Source: Holdemania sp. Marseille-P2844 (GTDB lineage Bacteria > Bacillota_I > Bacilli_A > Erysipelotrichales > Erysipelotrichaceae). Taken from it: a DNA stretch of 64,000 nucleotides. The notes beneath the pieces are model-generated. The model was given only the letters and a program-made list of their open reading frames with translations, made no database searches and had not been told where the DNA came from. A program made the position numbers and the translations under genes. Shown here piece after piece: positions 34,761-43,528 of this stretch. The stretch's first letter is position 1. Each line of letters opens with the position of its first letter. The stretch spans positions 310,001 through 374,000 of the forward strand of contig NZ_LT635453.1 of the NCBI RefSeq assembly GCF_900120005.1, in the 5' to 3' direction.

Positions 34761-37133
34761 TTATTCGCCCAGGCTGTTGACCGCGCTGATGCCGGCCAGA
34801 CGTCCGGACGTATAAGCCCAACCCTGAGCTGCGCCGCCATAGGTGACGTATTCACGCTGTTCTGAGAACAGAACGCCCAGAGAATCCGTGCCGACCGCGT
34901 ACAGGCCGTTGATCGGCGTCGCATTGTCGGAGCCTAAGACCTGCATGTCAGTGTTGACGTCCAAGCCGCCGACCGTGGAGTAAATGTAGGAAGCGCCGAC
35001 AAAGGCGTAATATGGGCCTTCTTCGCCGATCTTCATCGTTAAGAAGTCCGCGGCCTTGCCGAATTCCTCATCCTTGCCTGCTTCCACCGCGGCATTGTAG
35101 CGGTCGACATTGTCTTTTAAGACCGCCGGGTCGATCTTCAGCTGCTTTGCCAGATCTTCCAGCGTATCGGCTTTATAAGCGATGCTCTTTTTCACGCACA
35201 GGTCGATCAGCTCGTCCACCGGCAGCGGTTTGCCTGCGTCGATGCCGCCCTGGCAGGTCAGATCGTCGTTGAAGCTGACCGGCAGACCGTTCTTTTCAAC
35301 GTCGCGGAAGAAGTCGTCCGACCAGATCGTGTAGTAGCGTGGACCGGATTTCCAGGTCTGGAAGGTGCCCGCTTCGTTGGAGAAACGTTCGCCCTTCATG
35401 TTGACCTGCAGCGCGTAAGCGGCGCTGGCCAGCGCATTCGGGAAATCATTGAGTGAGTTGCGGCGCGGCAGCTGTGTCCAGAAGCCCACGTCGTTTTCAT
35501 CGCCGACGACCTCAACCGGATATTCGTGCAGCGTGATCGGCGCGCCCTGCAAGTGAACCATCGGCGGCATCCCGATATTGTAGGTACCGGCGCCCAGATC
35601 CAGCGCGGAACTGATCATCGTGCCGTCGTTCTGCTGCATGCCGTACATCAGCCAGCTGCCCTGCAGCGGGTAATACTGGTTGGACAGGTATTTTTCCTGC
35701 AGCGCGGCGTTGTTGGAGAAACCGCCCGTGCCGATGATGACTTTCTTGGCGTTGATGGTGTACTGCTTGCCATCGTAACGTTCCGCCTTGACGCCGGTTA
35801 CGGTGTTGGTGTCCTTGTCATAAATCAATTCCTTGGCTTCGACTTCCAGCAGATACTGGCCGCCAACCTTTTCATAGTCGGCGATCATGCTGTCAAACAT
35901 TTCGCCGGTTTCTTTCTTCCAGTTGCCGTAACCCTGGCCGGTATACTGGAATTTGACGTACCAGATATCCTCGTCGGTGAAACCGCGCTGCGGTCCGCCG
36001 TATTGATAGCCTTCGCCCTCCGGGGAACCCTTGCCGTAATCAAAGCCGTGGCTGATCAGCCAGTCGACCGTCTTGCCGGATTCGTCGAAGAACAGATCCA
36101 GAAGATCCTGCTTCGCGTCGCCCTTGGTAAAGTTGTTCCAGTCTTCCTTCATCGCTTTGGCGTCGACATAATCCTTGCCGCCGTGGTAGGTCTTGTCGTA
36201 TTCCGGGGCGTTGATGCCCATCGTGTCCGCGGTGATGCAGGAGGTGCCGCCGTATTTGCCGGCTTTGTCAATCGCCAGAACGCTGACCTTGGAGGCGTCG
36301 TTGCCATTGGCTGCGTACTGAGTTTCAGCCGCGCTCATCGCCGCCGCTGTGCCAGAGCCGCCCAGGCCGACGACTAAGACGTCGACGTCGATCGTTTCCT
36401 GCTCTGTGGATTTGGCTGGCGTCTTATAGAAATTCTTGATCGCCGCTGCCTCGGAACCACCTTCGGCCAACGCCTGGGCAACGGCTTTTTCCGTGGCCTG
36501 CTTGATGCCGGTGCTGGAACCGGTGCAGCCGGAGATCGAATCGACGGTGACTGACTGATTTTCCAGAATCCGCGGAATCAGTTTTTCCTTCGCCGCTTCC
36601 AAAAACGGATAGGTGTCGCCGTTGTCCAGCACTTCAATGTTTTCAATCTTGTCTTCGCTGACCGTGACCGCGACTTCCATTTCCTTCAACAAAGAGAAAC
36701 CGCTGGCGGTGACGGTGTAGGTGCCGGCCTTCATCTTGGCGGCCGGAATTTCCGCGCTTGTGCCGTTGTATTCGTCGATCGCTTCCTGCACCGCGGTTTT
36801 AATTGCGCTGGAAGTGATGGTTGCGCCTGCGACGCCGTCCACGTCCGCGCTGCCTGCCTCGGCGATTTTCGCCGGCAGTTCCTGGATCGCCTGACCGCCG
36901 ATCGTTGGTGTTTCCTCGTCGCCGGCCGCCTCCACGCTGGTCAGCTTGCCGTCTTTGTCAAAGTTCACGGTGACGGTGACGTCGCCGCCGAAACCTTTGG
37001 CTGTTTTTGTGATCGTCGCTTCGCCTTTTGAACTACCGCTTCCCTGGGCCGGTTCGTTCTTCGTCCCGCAGGCCGCGGTGGTCATCATCAGGCCCGCAAG
37101 CAGAAGCGCCGTCAGCTTTTTACTGCTTTTCAT
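34761..37133 (-). CDS. Secreted fumarate-reductase-like flavoprotein with two FMN-binding domains, copy 2
   Basis: A 790-residue lipoprotein: lipobox TTAAC (Cys22), FMN-binding domain 1 (about 40-120) with VAGATITS, FMN-binding domain 2 (about 135-225) with the variant SGCTGSS, then an FAD/reductase domain starting VLVVGLGGSGTAAA (about 258). Two FMN domains would allow a longer electron path than in copy 1. The second motif keeps the Thr but has Cys for Ala, so its flavinylation needs proof. The ATG at 37133 lies eight bases after GAGAGG; another ATG three bases up is possible. It stands alone with no regulator next to it. The acceptor is unknown. Confidence 0.92.
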   Translation of the reverse strand: MKSSKKLTALLLAGLMMTTAACGTKNEPAQGSGSSKGEATITKTAKGFGGDVTVTVNFDKDGKLTSVEAAGDEETPTIGGQAIQELPAKIAEAGSADVDGVAGATITSSAIKTAVQEAIDEYNGTSAEIPAAKMKAGTYTVTASGFSLLKEMEVAVTVSEDKIENIEVLDNGDTYPFLEAAKEKLIPRILENQSVTVDSISGCTGSSTGIKQATEKAVAQALAEGGSEAAAIKNFYKTPAKSTEQETIDVDVLVVGLGGSGTAAAMSAAETQYAANGNDASKVSVLAIDKAGKYGGTSCITADTMGINAPEYDKTYHGGKDYVDAKAMKEDWNNFTKGDAKQDLLDLFFDESGKTVDWLISHGFDYGKGSPEGEGYQYGGPQRGFTDEDIWYVKFQYTGQGYGNWKKETGEMFDSMIADYEKVGGQYLLEVEAKELIYDKDTNTVTGVKAERYDGKQYTINAKKVIIGTGGFSNNAALQEKYLSNQYYPLQGSWLMYGMQQNDGTMISSALDLGAGTYNIGMPPMVHLQGAPITLHEYPVEVVGDENDVGFWTQLPRRNSLNDFPNALASAAYALQVNMKGERFSNEAGTFQTWKSGPRYYTIWSDDFFRDVEKNGLPVSFNDDLTCQGGIDAGKPLPVDELIDLCVKKSIAYKADTLEDLAKQLKIDPAVLKDNVDRYNAAVEAGKDEEFGKAADFLTMKIGEEGPYYAFVGASYIYSTVGGLDVNTDMQVLGSDNATPINGLYAVGTDSLGVLFSEQREYVTYGGAAQGWAYTSGRLAGISAVNSLGE

Positions 37134-37350
37134 CATTATTTCCTCTCTTTCTTCCTCTGCGGTTAACAAAAACTTCCGCAGATTTCGTCTGTATTCTATC
37201 ATGAGAAAGAATTATCAAGGATTAAGTGAAGATTAATTTTTTGATTTTTAGTTCTAATACTGAACTGTAAATGGTTATGAATTCAGATCACGCGCACGGG
37301 CCCGCCGCTTTCCAATTCATCCCTCAGGCAAGAAAATCTGATGGAAAGAA

Positions 37351-37379
37351 TTGATTTTCCGGCGGGGGTTCACTATAAT
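37351..37379 (+). promoter_or_regulatory. mscL promoter
   Basis: TTGATT (37351-37356) and TATAAT (37374-37379) are exactly 17 bases apart, 27 bases before the mscL start. Confidence 0.8.
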
Positions 37380-37405
37380 GGAACGCACAGAACAGGAGTG
37401 AAAAA

Positions 37406-37846
37406 ATGCTCAAAGAATTTAAGAAATTTGCGCTGAAAGGCAACATGATCGATCTGGCGGTCGGCGTGATCATCGGCGGCGGCTTTAACGCGTTAGTCAC
37501 GTCGATGGTCAACGATATCATCATGCCGGTGATCAGTCTGTTTACCGGCCGGCTGGATTTCACCAATATGTTCATTGCGCTGGATGGCCAGCATTACCCG
37601 ACGCTGGCGGAAGCGCAGGCACATACTTCCACGATCGCTTACGGCAGCTTCATCACCGGACTGATCAATTTTCTGTTAACCGCGTTTGTCATCTTCCTGA
37701 TCATTCGCTGGATGAACAAGCTGCGTGCCAGGGAAGAACCGGCGCCGCAGCCGAAGACGACCAAGGTCTGCCCTTTCTGCAAGACCGAGATTGATCTGCA
37801 TGCCACCCGCTGCCCGCACTGCACTTCCCAGCTGGAAGCGGAATAA
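37406..37846 (+). CDS. mscL: Large-conductance mechanosensitive channel with C-terminal zinc ribbon
   Basis: A 146-residue protein opening [25 protein letters not shown], the MscL N-helix and pore helix TM1. A short outer loop and TM2 (about 75-98) follow. MscL forms a pentamer that opens under membrane tension to relieve osmotic shock. Instead of ending in the usual short amphipathic helix, it carries a zinc-ribbon-like tail CPFC-x11-CPHC (about 120-137). CAGGAGTG precedes the ATG. A terminator follows. Such tails occur in some Firmicutes but are not part of the classic channel. Confidence 0.95.
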   Translation: MLKEFKKFALKGNMIDLAVGVIIGGGFNALVTSMVNDIIMPVISLFTGRLDFTNMFIALDGQHYPTLAEAQAHTSTIAYGSFITGLINFLLTAFVIFLIIRWMNKLRAREEPAPQPKTTKVCPFCKTEIDLHATRCPHCTSQLEAE

Positions 37847-37863
37847 ACGGATTCTGTCGAAAG

Positions 37864-37885
37864 CTCTCCTTCGAGGAGAGTTTTT
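37864..37885 (+). terminator. mscL terminator
   Basis: CTCTCC-TTCGA-GGAGAG (37864-37880) followed by five T. Confidence 0.85.
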
Positions 37886-37975
37886 CTTTTTTCTTACAAT
37901 TTTTTGAATTCAACTTTCATCAGATTGATTTGTGGTACAGTAAACGTATTGAATCATAGAAAGAAGGCGGTTGAC

Positions 37976-39445
37976 TTGGAAAATAAAACGCTGCTGCAGG
38001 CCTTCGAGTGGTATCTGCCCGAGGATCAGCAGCATTGGAAGCGGTGCGCCGCGATGGCGGAAAACTGGGCTGCGCTGGGAATCAGCGGTGTCTGGCTGCC
38101 GCCGGCCTATAAAGGCACGGGTGGAAAAAGCGACGTTGGCTACGGCGTGTATGATACGTATGATCTGGGAGAATTTGATCAGAAAGGGACTGTCGCAACG
38201 AAATATGGAACACGCGCGGAGTATCTTGAAGCTGTTGCAGCGCTGCATCGGGCCGGAATTGAAGTGATGGCCGATATCGTGCTGAACCACCGGCTGGGCG
38301 CGGATGCGCAGGAGGAAGTGCTGGCGGTGCAGGACGCCGGGAACAACCGGAACCAGACTGTTGCGGATCCCCGGACGATTCAGGCGTGGACGAAGTTTAC
38401 ATTCCCGGGGCGGAAAGGAAAGTATTCCGATTTCACCTGGAACTGGAGTCATTTCGACGGCACGGATTGGGACAGCGATTGGAAGTACAGCGGAATCTTC
38501 CGCTTTGTCGGGAAACAATGGGATCAGGAAACCGACAGCGAGAATGGCAATTATGACTATCTGATGGGCGCGGATCTCGATCTGTCCAATCCCGAGGTCA
38601 TCGCGGAACTGGACCGCTGGGGTCAGTGGTATTACGATACGGTGAAAATGGATGGCTTCCGTTTGGACGCGGTAAAGCACATGGATTTTCAGTTTTATAC
38701 TCACTGGCTGGGCGAGCTGCGTCAAAACACCGGTCAGACATTGCCGGCCGTGGGTGAATATTGGAGCTGGGAGCTGGATAAGCTGCGGCATTATCTGGAC
38801 GTTTGCGGTCATTGCATGCGGTTGTTCGATGTACCGTTACATTATCAGTTTGTCAAAGCCGCCACCAGCAACGCTCAGTTTGACATGGCTCAGATTTTGA
38901 GCAACACGTTAGTTCAGACGGAGCCGGACGCTGCCGTGACGTTTGTCGATAATCACGATACCCAACCCTCCCAGGCGCTGGCATCATGGGTGCCGGCCTG
39001 GTTTAAGCCGCTGGCCTATGCGCTGATCCTGTTGCGGAAGGAGGGCATTCCGTGTGTTTTTTACGGTGATTTAGTTGGAATTCCGCATGACCGCATTGCG
39101 CCGGTGATGGGGTTGGAGCGAATGATCCGGGCGCGCCGGGATTACGCCTATGGTCTTCAGCGCGATTACTTTGACGACGCCAATATCATCGGCTGGACGC
39201 TGTCCGGGGACGATCAACATCCGCATTCCGGTCTGGCGGTGATCATGAGCGATGCGCCGGGCGGAACCAAAACGATGGAGCTGGGCGCGGCTCTGGCGGG
39301 CAAGACGATGCTGGATGTGCTGATGAATCAGGCGGAAATCATACAGCTGGATGAAAACGGATGCGGTACGTTCCCGGTCGGCGGGGGCAGCGTGAGCGTC
39401 TGGGCGCTGGATGAAGCCTACGACGCGCTGACGCTGACCTTATAA
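37976..39445 (+). CDS. Cytoplasmic alpha-amylase, GH13 family
   Basis: A 489-residue glycosidase cleaving alpha-1,4 glucans. No signal peptide, so intracellular, like AmyA/AmyS of subfamily GH13_5. Motif I is DIVLNH; II is GFRLDAVKH with the nucleophile Asp; III is VGEYWSW with the acid/base Glu; IV is FVDNHDT with the transition-state Asp. A C-terminal beta domain completes the fold. I chose the TTG at 37976 because the conserved start is ENKTLLQAFEWYLP and AGAAGGCGG lies ahead; the upstream ATG at 37904 overlaps the mscL terminator region and has no site. It probably degrades stored or imported maltodextrin. Confidence 0.93.
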   Translation: MENKTLLQAFEWYLPEDQQHWKRCAAMAENWAALGISGVWLPPAYKGTGGKSDVGYGVYDTYDLGEFDQKGTVATKYGTRAEYLEAVAALHRAGIEVMADIVLNHRLGADAQEEVLAVQDAGNNRNQTVADPRTIQAWTKFTFPGRKGKYSDFTWNWSHFDGTDWDSDWKYSGIFRFVGKQWDQETDSENGNYDYLMGADLDLSNPEVIAELDRWGQWYYDTVKMDGFRLDAVKHMDFQFYTHWLGELRQNTGQTLPAVGEYWSWELDKLRHYLDVCGHCMRLFDVPLHYQFVKAATSNAQFDMAQILSNTLVQTEPDAAVTFVDNHDTQPSQALASWVPAWFKPLAYALILLRKEGIPCVFYGDLVGIPHDRIAPVMGLERMIRARRDYAYGLQRDYFDDANIIGWTLSGDDQHPHSGLAVIMSDAPGGTKTMELGAALAGKTMLDVLMNQAEIIQLDENGCGTFPVGGGSVSVWALDEAYDALTLTL

Positions 39446-39610
39446 AGTGGATTTCATCAACGATACAGAAAAAGTAAAGCCATCGCAGGCTGCCGATTGA
39501 TCGCACTGGTATCCTTTAGAAAGTTGTGGAAAGGCTGCCCTTTCGGATTTCAGACTTTGCCTTCATTCAAACAAATTTACTTGCCGAAATCCGACCGATC
39601 GGTTATCCTG

Positions 39611-39673
39611 AAATCAGAAATCAGAAATCAGAAATCAGAAATCAGAAATCAGAAGACAGAAGACAGAAAACAG
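39611..39673. repeat. Heptanucleotide tandem repeat tract
   Basis: Six perfect copies of AAATCAG (39611-39652) are followed by AAGACAG twice and AAAACAG once (to 39673), nine units in all. It lies 35 bases before the next gene's ATG, between any promoter and the ribosome site. The tract could vary in copy number by slippage. Confidence 0.95.
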
Positions 39674-39707
39674 ACCGGAGAAATCCCCGGTTCAGGAGGA
39701 ATGACGC

Positions 39708-40787
39708 ATGAATCAAGCGGAAGCGGCACGCAGAGCGATGGCCGAATGGCTGGCTGACGAACATGAACTGGGCAGTGTCCCTGAATGTTTGGAACAAACG
39801 CAGGAATTTGATCTGCATGATCTGCATTATTATATCTTCCGCTACAAACCAACCCGGAATCATCCCGACTGGCTGCTGGGGGTCGCGGGCGGTTATGAAA
39901 AGGACGCGCTTGATCATTGCGGACATGTGTTCAGCGAAATGGAAGTTTATCAGGAAGCAAACGCTGTCGATCAGGCGGTCGCGCTGGTTGAACAGGTCCG
40001 CGCCTATTGCATGCGGGAAGCAGCAAAGCAGGAGGAAGCAGCCGGGATCGGCCCGTTCGCCGGTTTTGTGCTGCTGCGGGAAGCGCGTTGGGATCCGCGG
40101 AAGCTGGCGGACGATTTGCGCGAAAGGTGGCAGATTGAGATCCGTGAGCTGCCGGACGATCCAGATCAGCCGCTGGTAGCCGAAGTCGACGGGATGACCC
40201 TGGCCGTCAGCCTGATGGGCGCGTCGGTTCCCAATCAGGAAGCGGAACGCAATGCGGAAAACAATTACCTGTGGCCGCAGGCTGTCGAAATGACGAAACA
40301 GCATCAGGCTCATTTGCTTGTCGCGGTGTTAGGCCGGGATCAGGCGGCGCTGATTCAGGCTTCGCTTTATACGAAGCTGATGGCCAGCTGCTGCCGGCAG
40401 GACGGCGTTCTTGGCGTCTATACGACCGGTACGGTGTACGAACCAAAGCTGTATCGAGAAGTCGCAAAACAGATGAACGAGGGCGAACTGCCGATCTACG
40501 ACTGGGTGTATCTTGGACTGTACCGCAGCGAAGCGGGGATGTGCGCGTACACCTATGGGCTTCAGGCCTTTGGAAAACGGGAGATGGAGGTGCTGGACAG
40601 CGCCGCTTCACCGCAGCAGCTGCACGATTTCCTCTATGCCATTGCCAGCTATGTCCTCGATCAGGACGTGACGCTCAACGATGGGGAAACGATCGGCTTC
40701 AGCGCCGAAGAAAAACTGCCGATCACCTGCGGGCCGGGCCGGTCGCTGGATCAGACGATGCTGCAAATCCGCTATCAGCCGGCATAA
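39708..40787 (+). CDS. DUF4261-domain protein
   Basis: A 359-residue soluble protein. The N-terminal third (about 1-130) is acidic and helical. The centre and C-terminus carry the DUF4261 pattern: MTLAVSLMGASVPNQEAERNAE with NNYLWPQAVE, HQAHLLVAVLG, VLGVYTTGTVYEP and a C-terminal FLYAIASYVLDQDVTLNDGETIG. The family is found in many Firmicutes and is of unknown role, sometimes near polymorphic-toxin immunity genes. AGGAGGAATGACGC precedes the ATG. No partner genes are adjacent. The repeat tract just upstream may affect its expression. Confidence 0.85.
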   Translation: MNQAEAARRAMAEWLADEHELGSVPECLEQTQEFDLHDLHYYIFRYKPTRNHPDWLLGVAGGYEKDALDHCGHVFSEMEVYQEANAVDQAVALVEQVRAYCMREAAKQEEAAGIGPFAGFVLLREARWDPRKLADDLRERWQIEIRELPDDPDQPLVAEVDGMTLAVSLMGASVPNQEAERNAENNYLWPQAVEMTKQHQAHLLVAVLGRDQAALIQASLYTKLMASCCRQDGVLGVYTTGTVYEPKLYREVAKQMNEGELPIYDWVYLGLYRSEAGMCAYTYGLQAFGKREMEVLDSAASPQQLHDFLYAIASYVLDQDVTLNDGETIGFSAEEKLPITCGPGRSLDQTMLQIRYQPA

Positions 40788-40794
40788 AATAAAT

Positions 40795-40858
40795 AAAAAA
40801 ACGTTGATTCCCAACCGCCGGGCCAAAGCCGAAGCGGAGCGCACGGATCAACGTTTTT
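40795..40858 (+). terminator. Terminator of the DUF4261 gene
   Basis: AAAAAACGTTGAT (40795-40807) pairs with ATCAACGTTTTT (40847-40858), with a GC-rich interior. It may act in both directions. Confidence 0.75.
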
Positions 40859-41017
40859 CTTATGAAATTGGCCTGTACAGCGAACAGGACCCTCAATGAG
40901 AAGGCAAACAAAGTGGAAATCGCTGTTGAGTTGAAAGCGTGGCACTTTGGACACGGAATACCCTTGATTATCCATCCTTCCTGCGATCTGGCGAAGGGGT
41001 GGCGGGAAGCCTGACTT

Positions 41018-41878
41018 TTACAGAAGATTCAGATTTTCCAGCCGCTCCTGTTCGTTCTCCTTCAAAATCAAATCAATGCACTCCGCGACGGAATCCACAA
41101 CCGTTTTCGCCTTCGCCTGGATATCCGGGCGGGCATGACTCATACAATAGCTGTGCGGGATCATCGCGAACATTTCAAAGTCGTTTTCCGAATCCCCGAT
41201 TACTGCAACTTCATCCAGACCGACGCCGGTCAGCGCCGCGATCTTGGCAATCCCGGTCCCCTTGTTCGCGCCGTCTTTCAAAATGACGATCGAATACGGA
41301 CTGGTCTGAATAATCTGATACCGTTCGAAGAATTTCCGCTTTAACATATCCTTATAATAATCGACGCCCTCTTCCTGCTGGAAGTGGCAGAAACAGGCGG
41401 TGATGTGCGTATGGTGCGGATCCCGGATATATTCGGAAATCGACTCGTCCAGCACCCGCCGGCAATCGCGGATCCGGTGCTTGGGATTGAGCTTATATTC
41501 CATCGCCTGTTCCCCGAAAGGATCCTCAAAAATATAGTCGTTGTCCTGTGTGACGACAAGAAAACGATGCTCGTAGGCACTGTCGGAGAAAACCTCCAGA
41601 AGCGCTTCAATTTCATCGTGGTCGAAATCTGTCTGATAGATGAAGCGGCCGTTGAGCCGGATGGAAGCGCCGCAGATGCCGACGGTGTCAAACACCAGAT
41701 CGGAACCAAAATGATGCGGCAGAAAATTCACAGACCGGCCGGTCGCAATCGCAAACCGTACGCCGTGATCCTGCAGCCGGCGGATCGCCGCGCGGTTTTC
41801 CTCGCTGACGCCGCTGGTCAGCACCGGCGGGATATACAACAACGTACCGTCCAGGTCGGAGAATAAGATTTTGATCAA
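41018..41878 (-). CDS. Cof-type HAD-IIB phosphatase
   Basis: A 286-residue hydrolase with motif I DLDGTLL (Asp nucleophile), motif II ATGR, a conserved Lys in GANKGTGI and motif III GDSENDFEM. The long C2B cap (about 85-195) assigns it to the Cof family, which acts on sugar phosphates, FMN or PLP. The start is a TTG at 41878, after GAGGTGATTTTC. Cytoplasmic. Substrate unknown. Confidence 0.93.
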   Translation of the reverse strand: MIKILFSDLDGTLLYIPPVLTSGVSEENRAAIRRLQDHGVRFAIATGRSVNFLPHHFGSDLVFDTVGICGASIRLNGRFIYQTDFDHDEIEALLEVFSDSAYEHRFLVVTQDNDYIFEDPFGEQAMEYKLNPKHRIRDCRRVLDESISEYIRDPHHTHITACFCHFQQEEGVDYYKDMLKRKFFERYQIIQTSPYSIVILKDGANKGTGIAKIAALTGVGLDEVAVIGDSENDFEMFAMIPHSYCMSHARPDIQAKAKTVVDSVAECIDLILKENEQERLENLNLL

Positions 41879-41969
41879 AGAAAATCACCTCAGTCCCATT
41901 ATATCAGGAAATCGCTTATTTTCTTTTCCGCTTTGTTAAAAATGCCGAAAAAAGAAGAAAACAGGCGAA

Positions 41970-42515
41970 TTATTGATCCAGAACGCAGCGCGCGTATTTT
42001 GACCGTCTGTTTTCCCGATAAGTCAGCCCTGCCTGACTTAACAGATCCAGAAAAAAGGCTTTTCCCGCCTGCGGATCACCGGTGACCTCAAATTCGATTT
42101 CATAATCGCTGCGGCCGTTGATCAGGCTGTGATCCAGACATAACTCGCCTAAAGGATAAACGCGCAGATGCCGGTGCGTGATCATTTGACCGCAGACATG
42201 AACGGGCAGCGTAAGCCCCAGCTTGTCAAACAAAGCCCGAATTTCCGGGTTGTCAAACGCTTCCGGACTGTTTTCCGGCAGCTCCATCTCGATCTCCCGC
42301 ACGCCCTGAGCCTGGGGAATCTTCATGGTGAACAGATGCTTGCCCCGCACGTCGCGGATCCGCATCGCGATCTGCTTTAACGTTGAGCTGGGCGTGCAGT
42401 CATAATACACGTTGGACTGCACGAGGACCTGATCAACGCCGGTCAAATCACGCAGCTGGCTGAACTCCTGTTCGCTGACCAACATTTTATATTCAATTTC
42501 AAGATTTTCATTCAT
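41970..42515 (-). CDS. CYTH-domain protein (triphosphate tunnel enzyme family)
   Basis: A 181-residue single-domain protein. The motif EIEYK (residues 5-9) is the ExExK signature of CYTH enzymes, followed by the alternating charged strands (AMRIRDVRGKHLFTMKIP, REIEMELPE, CLDHSLINGRSDYEIEFEVTG) that line the tunnel. Members hydrolyse inorganic triphosphate, thiamine triphosphate or make cAMP. The ATG at 42515 is preceded by AAGAGGTGAAC. It is divergent from the HAD gene at 42613, sharing 97 bases. Confidence 0.93.
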   Translation of the reverse strand: MNENLEIEYKMLVSEQEFSQLRDLTGVDQVLVQSNVYYDCTPSSTLKQIAMRIRDVRGKHLFTMKIPQAQGVREIEMELPENSPEAFDNPEIRALFDKLGLTLPVHVCGQMITHRHLRVYPLGELCLDHSLINGRSDYEIEFEVTGDPQAGKAFFLDLLSQAGLTYRENRRSKYARCVLDQ

Positions 42516-42612
42516 TGGAAAGTTCACCTCTTCCCTGTATGATATAATAAGGAAGCAGAAAAGAAAAGGAAAACCGCGTGAGAGAAAGCTTCGCGGCATA
42601 AAGGAGATGCGC

Positions 42613-43341
42613 ATGAATCAACGACCGGCACTGATCTGGGATTTCGACGGAACACTGGCTTATCAGGAAGGCAAATGGTCCGGAGCGATGCTGGCGGCGA
42701 TGAACGAGCTGGCGCCGGGGCATGGGTTGACATTGAAGGACGTCCGCCCGCTGATGCACAGCGGATTTCCATGGGACGAACCGGAAAAGCTGCACCCGGA
42801 GCTGACGGATCCGCAAGCCTGGTGGACCTTTTTGGAGGCGTATCTGGTTCGAGTGGCGCTTGCACTGGGCTTCACTGGTGATCAAGCGCAGCGAATCGCC
42901 CGACGGGTGCACCGCGTTCAGGCCGACAGCCGCTCTTATCATCTTTATCCTGATACGCTTGCAACGCTGGATTGCCTGAAACGCGAAGGCTACCGGATGA
43001 TCATCCTGTCCAATCATGTGCCGGAGCTGCCGCAGATTGTCCGCGGCCTCGGCTTGACGGACGCCTTTGAAGCCGTGCTGGGCTCCGCGCAGACGGCCGT
43101 GGAAAAGCCCCATCCTCAGGCGTTCAGGCTGGCGATGGAAACCTTGGGAAATCCATCGGCGGCGGTGATGATCGGTGATAATCCGATCGCGGATGGTCAG
43201 GGCGCTCTTCAGGCGGGCCTGCAGCCGTTGTTAGTGCATGGTTGTGATGAATGCGCATCGTTTTGGCATTGCGGTCAGCTGTGCGAGATTCCTGCGCTGC
43301 TGGCGTCCAAGTTCAAAGACAGGGAAATAACAACGCAATAG
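42613..43341 (+). CDS. HAD-superfamily hydrolase
   Basis: A 242-residue phosphatase: motif I WDFDGTLA (about residues 9-16), a helical cap (about 20-105), motif II ILSNH, and motifs III/IV EKPHP...MIGDNPIADGQGA. The C1 helical cap resembles phosphoglycolate-phosphatase-like enzymes. I chose the ATG at 42613 after AAAGGAGATG; an in-frame ATG six bases earlier overlaps the site. Substrate unknown. Confidence 0.9.
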   Translation: MNQRPALIWDFDGTLAYQEGKWSGAMLAAMNELAPGHGLTLKDVRPLMHSGFPWDEPEKLHPELTDPQAWWTFLEAYLVRVALALGFTGDQAQRIARRVHRVQADSRSYHLYPDTLATLDCLKREGYRMIILSNHVPELPQIVRGLGLTDAFEAVLGSAQTAVEKPHPQAFRLAMETLGNPSAAVMIGDNPIADGQGALQAGLQPLLVHGCDECASFWHCGQLCEIPALLASKFKDREITTQ

Positions 43342-43528
43342 AATAAAGCGTGCAGCCTGAGTTTTCTTCTTCTTTGAAAATCGGGCATGCGAAAAGTCAG
43401 AAAGACGGCAGGCAAAGCTTTGAAAGCCACGGAAAAAAGCAGGCGAAAAGCCGTGAAAAAAAGCAGCTTAATGCGAATGGATGAAAAGCATTGAAGCTGG
43501 GAAAAAAGCGAAGAAAGCGAGAAAGAGT

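Noticed and set aside
35526-36377. 283-codon + strand frame
   Set aside because: It is antisense to reductase copy 2, which has complete motifs.
37910-38812. 300-codon minus frame
   Set aside because: It is antisense to the alpha-amylase, whose four catalytic motifs are intact.
39611-39673. CRISPR array
   Set aside because: The units are seven bases with no spacers, and no cas genes are present.
39497-39757. ORF made of repeat-encoded NQKSEIR units
   Set aside because: It arises from the seven-base tandem repeat and is not conserved coding sequence; the true gene starts at 39708 in another frame.
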